DNA from: Phoronis australis
Lineage: Eukaryota; Phoronida; Phoronidae
DNA length: 57,862 nucleotides
Direction: 5' to 3'
NCBI GenBank assembly: GCA_002633005.1
Contig: NMRA01000290.1
Span: forward strand, 66,814-124,675
Position 1 is the first letter of the stretch. Every line of letters starts with the position of its first letter. Both the position numbers and the translations under genes were made by a program. Below are positions 35,851 to 45,800 of the stretch, piece after piece. The notes beneath the pieces were generated by a model. The model was not told the DNA's origin, made no database searches, and was given only the letters and a program-made list of their open reading frames with translations.

Positions 35851-35954
35851 CCACTTTCTTGGAAATCATTTAAAAGTTGCGCCACGAGTTTCTTCTGAGA
35901 AAGAAGTTTTACTCCTGCTTCTGTTGTGAACCAGTGATCATCAATATATTTCAG
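35850..35954 (+). other. Candidate non-coding first exon of the large plus-strand gene
   Basis: The first coding exon starts two bases after an acceptor (tatactttcag, 42869), so a non-coding exon must exist upstream. The sequence ending atatatttcag before gtatgc at 35955 is the best donor near the shared promoter. It would make intron 1 about 6.9 kb, full of repeats. The 5' end is not determinable. Confidence 0.35.
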
Positions 35955-38213
35955 GTATGCACTGCATTTTTTAAGTGAAATACTAATGTAATTTGCACTG
36001 GATTAGGTGGTCATGTTTAGGATACATTTTCGATGCTGTTCAGCACGTCGTGGACAGTATCCCAGGCCAGTATCCTGGAGCAGGTAGAGACGGTGGCCAT
36101 CCCATAGACCCCCATACGCATCAGAAGCTTTTCGCCGAATTATCCCTTTTCGAACACTGGAACAGTCCTTCATTCAGTTGGCCATTTTTACACTGCTCGC
36201 ACTAGGGTAAATGGTCGTCACACCCCCTGTCTCGTTCTATTATTCGGAACTCCACAGTGTGATGGATAACTTTTCACTCAATTAAGGAATGCAATGAAAA
36301 ATTAGCCAAAATAGTGCTTTAGGTTTCGGTTGTGTCACTTGTGTGACCATGCATACACTTTACAGTACCCATTGTCAAGTAGTTCTATTTGGTTTTATTA
36401 AATTTTTGAGCCATTGTAGATAATTGGCCTGCAAGCCATGAGACCTGAGCGCTAATGTTTAACAATTGGTTGGATGTCTGAATTTTGCCTTGATTTGGAA
36501 ACCGTTGTCATAAAGTTGATACCTAATTTTAGGTTTGTGTATAATGTGTTCATTGGCTTTAGTTTGAACAACCATATTTCACTTGTAAACATTTTTAGTC
36601 TGCACTGTCAGCACTCTATATAATTGCTACATCACGGGAGCTAAGTAATATATGTTTGATTTCATGGGATTAACTGAAAACATCTGCACGATTAGCAGGT
36701 CCTATGTTCGTGTCCCAGCAGCTGTGCCAGAAATATTTTCAGACTTATCTTCATTAGGTCACATGATATGGCCAACAGATGACGTATGCTGCTCAACCAG
36801 TCAAATTTGCAATCTATATATTTCCAAGCTGCTTCAATAATATACATATCCATAAACTGTATTTAACGTTTAACAAATGCTTGAAACGAAGATCCAACAT
36901 TCATTCTATTACCAAGTCTTAATTTTTGTACGTTCTGGAAAAGTTTGCTTCGAGTTTGTACAAGATATGACAGACTATCTTTGGATGGATGATCTGACCG
37001 CTCAAGAAAATGAAAATGGGATTAATGGGGTAATAGTCTCCACGTTGTCTGTTTTGTTATTTAACCATTCTGATTTGTAATTCTGAATTTCTCTTTGTTT
37101 TCTGCCATCACATTAGCTCCTAACATTTATTAGCTTTTAGAAGCTTGACCTGAGGGACGTTTAGTCATGCCTAGCATAGGAGAATCACGAAGCCATTGTG
37201 TACCAAGATAAGAGAGGTCACCAAAAGTTACATTTCTATTTGTGCATACCGTACATCAAATTATTGGATAAGTCTCTTTTGTTATCAGGACTTTGAAAGC
37301 AGTGCTAAAGGTTGATTGTTATGAGGTTTCCTTGAAATCAATAGTTATGTTATGAGCGCTTAATATTTTCTCAGATACGCAAAAGTATATCTTTCTTTTC
37401 CAAGAAATGTCATGTCATCACAAACTTAGACTTTGTCATATTGCCCATTGTTGAATTTGTACAAATTGATTGAGAAACCACCCTGTGTGGAAATTATATT
37501 TCTAAGAAAATCTTTTATGACATATTTGCTGGTTATGAAGTGCAGTGTTAAGCACTGAAGTCCAACATTGGCATTTAGCCACTGTATCTCCTGAAACGCT
37601 GGCATGATCTTCATAAAATTTTAATGGCAAATGTGTTTCTATGACGACAGATGTTTGTGATTTTCAGGTGCATCAAACTGGTGCAGTTATGGATTTTAAA
37701 AGTTCAGGCCCAGGGTTTCGGGCCACCTGGTCACCAACAAAAGTAGATAAGATGACATAGAAATAAATTTTGACATTTATTATGTCGCGATTAATTGTTG
37801 ACTTGTACTGTATGTGGGTCTGTAGAGGGGGGCAGGAACAGGTATCAAAGAAATGAAAAATGTTGGTCATTCCCTCATGATGCTAGTAACCTACGCCTCT
37901 TTGTTGTGCGACCCCTAGTAGACATTTTATTTTTTTACATCAGCCTTTTGTCTCTGGATTACGAAATTCGGCAAGTATGTTTCCAGTGAAATGATGACAA
38001 CATCCATGCCCCTTACTGATCAGTTTTATCATTTTTGATTATTGGTGGAGCTGCTCAAAGCATCAGTATGAAATTTGATAAGGTTGAATTTGTATTGAAA
38101 AGAGCCTTGTTGAGATTGATTTTCTACAAGTGGGATTGCAAAATTGTGGCGCCCCTGATTGGAAATTTTGTTTTTTTCTGCCATATAGTGTCCTAGATGA
38201 ATAAAATTTCTTG
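35955..38213. other. Intron 1 of the plus-strand gene, left part
   Basis: No coding exon is supported. It holds a GDQVARNPGP frame on the minus strand at 37741-37708 (see findings) and a ctagtggc-family fragment at 38130-38180. The remainder is AT-rich with chance frames. Confidence 0.5.
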
Positions 38214-39430
38214 TACCATATTCGCCCTAATAAGCGCCCAGGGCGCTTAGAAAAATTCGCTTGAGGAAGGGGGGGGGGCGCTTATTGTAGCCCAAAGTGG
38301 TTGAAACCTGGTCTCCGAACCATGTGAAATCGTAAGCTAGAATTCATCAACTTAACGCTCTGTGACGCATCTGTAACCTGTGACAGAGTTTCTACAAAAT
38401 CCCAGTGCATTGCTATCAAACTGTGTTGTTAAATTATGAGCATTTTTCAGAAAATCCCAGTGCGAAAACTCGCTGACTGATGCGTTGCTGCCTCGCAGTT
38501 GCCAATAGGTCAACTTGAATTCTTGAGTAAAAATATAGTTTCGACTCAACAAATTACCTGAAGTCCTCCTTAAGTTTTCAAAATATTGTCCCTTACATTT
38601 TTAAGTTCCTGTGGAGTCTGGATTAACTGCATATTAAGTCCAAATCTGCGCTAGATCATACTCCGCAACACGAGAAAAATCTCTGGAGGAACACATATGT
38701 TAATTGTCACGTAATGGTTGTTTTGAAGTTCGTCTGCGAGTGAGAGAGCACGTATGCATGTCATCAGTTCATTTGCCAGAGTAAATGCAATGTAACGATC
38801 TAGGTATGCAACTAAGGAAATTAACATTGGCAGTAAAGCAGAACGTGTTTTATTTAGCACTTGTTGATCTCATCTGCTAAAAAACTTTCGTGAATTGTCT
38901 CGGTTAGGCCGATATTGAGTCGCCATGTGACTGGATGTTTGACAGTCTAACAGTTATTTTTTGGGAGATTCAGGATGTGTAATGGGTGCGGAAGTGTTGA
39001 CTATCAGCGGCTCATTTTGACTTTAAAAACACCATTTACAATTAATTTAATAATTCCTCCGAAAAATAATGCAAATGTTACAGTATTTGAAACTTTCGGA
39101 AATATTAGTACCAGTATTTATTTCTTGCCAAAGTTATGCGACCAGTACCCGTTTCATAAACAGATGTATTGTTTCCGAAGACTAATCTTCGATGACAGGT
39201 ATTTGTATGTAGCTCACGCTTCCTTGCCACGTGCTTTTAACAAAGGTCAAGTTTTTATTTATAAGTCTTCGATTCACGGTTTCTACGTAAAAATATGTAT
39301 ACAAATAAATTTGGATTCCTGTGGAGGGAAAAAATCTGTTAGGGAAAGATACAATTGACATTCCCTTTGACAAGTACGCTGCGTCTGTTCTGAAAGGCCA
39401 GACCATAATAGGACACGTCCCTCACAAGAT

Positions 39431-39664
39431 CCATGCGTGCACCCAGCCTTCAATATGGGGGGGGCTCGAATTCCTACGATGTGGACATTTTGGTAACAAA
39501 AAAGCGGGCGGACTAAAAAAAAATCGGGCGCACCCCCGTGAATTGCGCGTTTGTGCTTGTTTTGTGGACTTATGTCTCACTTTTAGTTTCTCAGAGGCGG
39601 ACCTTTTTGCCCACTTTGCCAAATGGGGGGCTGACATTCGAGCCCCCCTGGGTGCGCGCATGAG
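39431..39664. mobile_element. Nested miniature element with GC-rich inverted ends
   Basis: The left end catgcgtgcacccag...gggggggctcgaatt is mirrored by the right end attcgagcccccctgggtgcgcgcatg. In the truncated relative at 34350-34375 the host reads tgctgatcttgcgag without this insert, so the host word gatct (gacct at one side here) is duplicated at the borders, a 5-bp target duplication. The insert also carries gggcgcacccccgtg words. Confidence 0.75.
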
Positions 39665-39853
39665 GTCAGCAAAACTTTTACGTTCTTTTGGAAGCATGGC
39701 AGAAGTTTGAAGTGCGTGTATAGTCAGGGCTAAATACCAACATAGCGGCGAGGCTCGTGGTCTACAAATTCCGCACATTGATTTTTCAGGCCTGTCAGCT
39801 GATCATCTTATTGATAAATTGAAGATGTTACTGTAGAATTTTAAAACTGTAGN

Positions 39854-40207
39854 ACAAAAAAGCGGGCGGACTAAAAAAAAACGGGCGCACCCCCGTGAAT
39901 TGCGCGTTTGTGCTTGTTTTGTGGACTTTTGTCTCACTTTTAGTTTCTCAGAGGCGGACCTTTTTGCCCACTTTGCCAAATGGGGGGCTGACATTCGAGC
40001 CCCCCTGGGTGCGTGCATGAGGTCAGCAAAACTTTTACGTTCTTTCGGAAGCACGGCAGAAGTTTGAAGTGCGTGTATAGTCACGGCTAAATACCAACAT
40101 AGCGGCGAGGCTCGTGGTCTACAAACTCCGCACACAGTGATTTTTCAGACCTGTCAGCTGATCATCTTATTGTTAAATTGAAGATGTTACTGTAGAATTT
40201 TAAAACT
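39854..40207. repeat. Block repeated from 39497-39852 across a single N
   Basis: After the N at 39853 the sequence restarts at acaaaaaagcgggcggacta and repeats the preceding ~356 bases almost exactly to ttttaaaactgtag. A single N exactly at the seam points to two contig ends that overlap but were not merged. Confidence 0.9.
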
Positions 40208-40739
40208 GTAGGTAAGGCATTTTTTGCATGTACATAGCTTCGATCATGGACTGGGCACTTATTTTAGCAAAGTCTGAAAACGCTTGGGGGCGCTTATAGG
40301 GGCATGGGCGCTTATTAGGGTGAATGCGGTATATGTTTCCATTATGTAGTGCACCTCTGATGCTGACTTTGGGACGAGTCCGACCACTGTGGCACCCTCT
40401 AGTAACAATTAAGGTTTTCTTTGTGTTTGCATCTATCTTCCAAATAATGAAGTTCCTCTATAGATCTTCATAAAATTGGACAAATAACTTTTTTATGAGG
40501 GCCGGGATTACAGCAGCTGTTTTGTTTTGGATGGGTGCATCCTATTCCCCAACACCTTGCAATTTTTATACACCAACATATATGCGTGTATGGGCCAGTG
40601 CACATTGCCATCATCTCTGTACAGATGTCCTGCATCTGCGTTATTTTGTATCTATAAGTTCTAAACTCAGTGCAGAATCTTAATGAGATTTGGAAGATGT
40701 GTTTGTATGAAGCTGATGAGGGATGAGCACGATCGAGTT

Positions 40740-41325
40740 TTGGGCTGATCCTACTACTCGCTGGTTCCCTGCGTGCCGCTAGGTGGTAGCCAGCAGGCAG
40801 GTCTCACTTAATTTTTCTCAGGAAATTTTTTATACTGGCGTTTCTGATTGGCTGGTTGAATTTTCAACAGGCAGTGCTTTACGCAAACAAACTGGCATGA
40901 TGGAGTAAGTGTAAAATGTGGTCTGTTGTACAGACAAATCTGGTGCTTAAAATTTATGTTCAAGAAATGTGAATCCTAGAAAATTGTGGTTGCGCCTTTT
41001 CAGAGTGTATCTTTCACTAACTTTTGTTTACGTTGCTGTACTGTACTCATACATTATGAGTAATAGACTAGTTAAATCGGCCAGATGATGGCATGTTTAT
41101 TGGGCTTCAAGTACGTGGCTATTAAACAATACTGCAGAAACGAAAAAGTTGCTGCTATAGCACATGACAAAGGCTAAAAATCGTTCATAGTCCGATATTT
41201 TCTCACTTTGTTGTAAAGCTAACCGATGACTGCCAAGGTCATATGATAAAGCATGTGCTACTGCCTGCTGTCGGCGTGCTGGCCATGCAGCTGACCTAGC
41301 GGCATGCAGGGAATCAGGGAGATCC
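40740..41325. mobile_element. Non-autonomous inverted-repeat transposon (family 'ctggttccct')
   Basis: The left end ctcgctggttccctgcgtgc, continuing cgctaggt, is the inverse of the right end acctagcggcatgcagggaa, within gatcctac on both sides. The interior is the reverse complement of 11700-12000. Length is about 590 bases and nothing is encoded. Confidence 0.8.
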
Positions 41326-41329
41326 TACT

Positions 41330-41970
41330 GTGCCCTCTAGTGGCAATTGTGGTGTAATTTTACATTTGCACAGAGCTTCCTCTGCCTGTCTTTCCACCAA
41401 ACCGCTCAACAAATCATAAAATTTGTCAAATTGTATTCCTACTGACAAAACCAAAATTGCTGCTGATGTTTGAATGGTTGCAGCAGTTACATCTCCTAGG
41501 ATGCTTCTAGGATCTTTGTTAAATTTGGCTAATACGCTTCTATGAATGGGGCAGCGTATGATGACTTCAGCTCACTGCCTTGTGGCAAAAATGATTTCAC
41601 CTTGAGGGAATTTTTTTATCATTAAGAGTCAGAACATTTGAGGTTGCTGAAGGGAATTATATGCATGATTTTGAAATATTTATGGGGATGGGGCCTAATG
41701 TAAAAGGTCTTAAATTTTTATAAATTTTTCTGCTTCAGAATCTCAAGTCTTGTTGTTTTATTGAAGGAGAGACTGTAATATACATGCAGCCATCTCTAAC
41801 TGGTGATGAACTGTTAAAATTAGATGTATTTGAAGGACTTTAAATCGCGCATGCAACGGTATGCCATTTGATGTTGAGTATTGGATGTGACATAGGTCTA
41901 GTGACTCTCAAGGAATACTTTAGTTTGCCTTACAATTTGCATTAGATGTTTCATGTTAAAAGGGACATCA
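41330..41970. repeat. Dispersed 'ctagtggc' family fragment and plain intron
   Basis: Words tgccctctagtggcaattgt, accgctcaac and tcttccaccaaa relate 41330-41600 to the family at 51830-52130 and 57640-57862. From 41600 to 41970 I see no feature. Confidence 0.5.
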
Positions 41971-42267
41971 TCTGTATAAGAAAAATGAAATGTCTGAGAC
42001 CTGCCATAGCAAGCCTGCATGCAAGCTAACACTGCGGGCCAGGAGCGCAGATCATATTTTACTGATCATGTCACCACTTTTGATTTCACGATTTCTTTAG
42101 CATGAGATAGATTAATTTAACGGAGAATTAAAGTCCGATCCATAGAACAATGGATTTTGATCTTACAGTAATCCCAAAATGTGTTTTTTGGTCTAAAATT
42201 AACGTTCCTTTAATAAAATAACAAATTTTAATGCAATGGTAAATATATATAATTTATACTTTCAGAA

Positions 42268-42573
42268 ATGGTTAAAAAGAAAAAAAGTACAGCAACTGCT
42301 GGCTTGAAGCCTATACCTAATGTGTGGAAGAATGATGTCCCCGAACCATCACCACTCATAAATCCTGGCCGTTCTACACCTCCTGTGACAACTGCCATGG
42401 CAACACTTGATGGGCATCTCCCTGTTCAGCCTGGGATGCCTACTTCTGCTGAGAAAAGTGATGCGCAAACAATGCCATCATTGGTGAATGACAGTGGTGC
42501 CAACATTACACCTGCATCAACAGCGACTATATCTGAATACTTTTCACATCCTGCTGGAGGCGTTACAGTCAAT
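42268..42573 (+). pseudogene. Truncated duplicate of the first coding exon
   Basis: The block 41971-42573 repeats as 42575-43177, and this copy of the coding exon stops at an N (42574) in the codons for GGVTVN. It has the same acceptor but starts MVKKKKSTATAG instead of MGKKKK and differs at a few other residues (LINPGRS versus LVNPGCS; QPGM versus QLGM). It has no splice donor, so it cannot be used as written. The seam at a single N suggests an unmerged allelic contig overlap. Confidence 0.85.
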
Positions 42574-42871
42574 NTCTGTATAAGAAAAATGAAATGTCTG
42601 AGACCTGCCATAGCAAGCCTGCATGCAAGCTAACACTGCGGGCCAGGAGCTCAGATCATACTTTACTGATCATGTCACCACTTTTGATTTCACGATTTCT
42701 TTAGCATGAGATAGATTAATTTAACGGAGAATTAAAGTCCGATCCATAGATCAATGGATTTTGATCTTACAGTAATCCCAAAATGTGTTTTTTGGTCTAA
42801 AATTAACGTTCCTTTAATAAAATAACAAATTTTAATGCAATGGTAAATATATATGATTTATACTTTCAGAA

Positions 42872-45800
42872 ATGGGTAAAAAGAAAAAAAGTACAGCAAC
42901 TGCTGGCTTGAAGCCTATACCTAATGTGTGGAAGAATGATGTCCCCGAACCATCACCACTTGTAAATCCTGGCTGTTCTACACCTCCTGTGACAACTGCC
43001 ATGGCAACACTTGATGGGCATCTCCCTGTTCAGCTTGGGATGCCTACTTCTGCTGAGAAAAGTGATGCGCAAACAATGCCGTCATTGGTGAATGACAGTA
43101 GTGCCAACATTACACCTGCATCAACAGCGACTATATCTGAATACTTTTCACATCCTGCTGGAGGCGTTACAGTCAATGGTGGACAAATTGCAGCTGTGCC
43201 AATGATGTCCAACATGATGTATGGTGTACCATACACGCCACAGTATATGATTCCACCCCATCAGCCAGTGATACCTGACTATGGTAGGTTTAATTAGGAT
43301 TTGTTTAAAGTTTTTGTCGTCAGTATCTGATTTCGATATGAGATTTCTCTATTAATTTCACATGTCATTTTTAGTGGCTGCATGATTACCTTTTTGCAAA
43401 TTATAGTGGAAAGTTAATTAACCATTAAAGGCTGTTTTATGACATCCACTAAACATTGCAAACAATCCTTGTAATAGTTCTTGTTCTACAGCACTGTTGT
43501 ATAGTAGTTAACTGAATACCAGTTGAAATACTGTAAGTTGAACACCAGTTGAAATACAGTTGCACCAAGAACAGTGTTGCTAACTAATTTGCTAACTTCA
43601 GTTGCTGGTTGAAATTCTGTGTATCATTTTGGTGAGGGTCACTTTTGTGGAGAAATTTAGCAAAACAGAATTTCTCATGTCTGACATATTATGCGATAAA
43701 TGCATATTATACCACAATATTAGCCTCGAGTGGCAGATACAACGGTGTAATAACCCATTACGTTATCTCACTATTGTGATATAACATTTTGGCGGGAAAC
43801 CGAGGCCGGATTCGAACCGGAGCCTCAAAAGTTTCGAGTCGCCGAGTTTACCACTACACCACTCAGCGACTGACGTCATCGAACGTGAAAATAGAATACT
43901 TAAATGAGCACGCGCAACAATCGCATGTTCAGCAAAGGGCATTGCACCGACATTTATACCCTATGAAAAATAAGACGCAAAATTTCCATAAAACGATATT
44001 TTAATTCAGTGAAATTTTTCTCTCGTGTTCTCTCAATTGTAAATCACTGATCTTCAATTTGAATGCGGGTATTGTGTCGTCGGGATCCTTTGACTTGAGC
44101 ATTATAGTCAGTTACTATTGGTAACCTACTTTAGCACACAATATTTTCCCGGTCAAAGCTTAGCGTGATAAAATGTGTAGTAAGCTATAATAGTTGCTAA
44201 ACCTTAATTTATATATTCACTTTATTTCTATTTTGTTTAAATTTTCAATTGGTTTTGAGTATAAGCATTATTTGACAAAAATAGCTCGGCTTTTCTTAAA
44301 AGGTCACGACCTCCGACCCCAGGCCTCTGACATAGAAAGTAGTTACAAAGCTGAGGCGAGTCGAGAAAGGTAGATCTATTCATTGCAATGTTTCTCGTTC
44401 AGTATGTGGTATAAATAGATTATCACATGTTCTCAGTCGTTATCCCCCTTATCTGGAGCTCTTGAGGATTTTGGAGAATTATCACCCTCGGGGCTAACGC
44501 CCCTCAGGCGATAATTCTCCAAACTCCCCTCGGGCTCTAGATAACGGGGGATAACAACTTCGCCATGTAATAATCTATATTTACGGAATTGCCATATATG
44601 TTGCAGAGTGCAAAAATTAAGGTTGAGAAAAAATGGGTATACCGTGTCTTGTACGTGTCTGCCCGACATGCTTTTCTTGCAATATCTTTCAGTTAATAAG
44701 ATTTGTAAAACATAACAGTTGAAATTAACTGAGGAAAATTGCCATAACATTTAATAGTTACTTATCACTCTGAAATTTGCTGATTTATAAAATGGGCAAG
44801 GATGAAATTTTTTACCGAAACGTATTTCTCTTGAAAATGGAAAATCTGTATACCATATGCCTAGAATTGTACAGTGACACTTGGCTTTCCTCAATCTCCA
44901 ACTGCTGGTTTATTACCCTCGGTAATTGCCCCCATAACGTTGCTCGCCCAGCAGAATTAATGAGCAGAACGCTAGTTGTGGACTTTAACTTTCTTGTTTT
45001 ATGTTATAAAAGTCACACATCTTTCCAATTTTCAAGATGCAAAAAAATAAATACCACTTGTTCTTTTCACAAACTATTTAAATATGCTAATTAACTTCAA
45101 ATCTTTAAAAATGACTATTTAAAGAATACTATTGTTGCCCCCAGTGTCTCAAACCATGCAGTTTCAGGCCTGGTTTTCCAAATGTTTCTACAGAGAATAT
45201 CATTAGCTGAACATGCATATAAAGTTTCTTTCATTGATCATTCTGCCATGGATTTTTAAGTTAGCGGAACGGATGGAGATGTCCAAACTCCACCGGCAAG
45301 GGTGTCACCATAGGATTCTTTTGTGATCAGTATATAACATTGTTGTGTTCATAGAACCAGTAAAACAACACAGATGAGAGTAAATTATAATACGTCTATT
45401 CGCTTGGAGAACTAATACAAGAAGGGGAAAGTTAGCGGAACGGATGGAGATGTCCAAACTCCACCGGCAAGGGTGTCACCATAGGATTCTTTTGTGATCA
45501 GTATGTAACATATGTTTGCCCATGCAGGGCAGTCTCGGCTATGTGTGGTCTGCTTGGGATTGATAAAGTTTGGTATGGAATACATGCACGTTTGATGCAG
45601 AAATTTCTAAGCTCCTTTGTATCTGGTAATTCAATGATGCCCTTATCTCACAACTGTATGATCATGGATGGAGGATAACAATCTTTACATACTGGGAACA
45701 TTCTCACTAAACAAGATGAGGTCACAACCCCACTGATCAGGAAAAACTGTGGGGTTTGGCCAATTGAACTAGACCGTATTTATCCACCTTGGCTGCGTTG

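Larger units (their letters stand above)
38214..40335 (-). mobile_element. Inverted-repeat DNA transposon with decayed coding remnants
   Basis: The left end is taccatattcgccctaataa followed by gcgccc. The right end, inverted, is taccgcattcaccctaataa plus gcgccc, so the termini match closely and are followed by further gcgctta words. On the minus strand, remnants of coding exons appear in order: KERKSFADL, then [13 protein letters not shown]-type, then TTQFDSNA...VTGYRCVTER (38552-38352). The last is shared with a second remnant at 46830-47045 (TTQFDSNA...VTGYKYVTER), so it was once a real protein end, possibly of a transposase. I do not recognise the superfamily. The interior holds a nested element and a 356-bp block repeated across an N. 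Confidence 0.75.

Noticed and set aside
39422-40135. Two ~110-residue proteins on the minus strand inside the transposon
   Set aside because: The frames span the border of the nested inverted-repeat element and the N seam. They are chimeric and decayed.
42268-42573. A separate upstream gene start (MVKKKK)
   Set aside because: It is the same exon repeated at 42872 with its flanks, cut by a single N without a donor. An assembly or allelic duplicate explains it.
42872-42890. N-myristoylation of MGKKKK
   Set aside because: Lysine directly after the glycine is disfavoured in the known consensus, and the duplicate copy has Val in place of Gly.
43801-43872. Functional tRNA gene
   Set aside because: The B box is good, but the acceptor stem does not pair and the anticodon loop lacks the conserved T, so a pseudogene or SINE is more likely.
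44777-45094. 105-residue frame on the plus strand
   Set aside because: It lies entirely in a dispersed repeat, and the other copy at 56625-56870 does not keep the frame.
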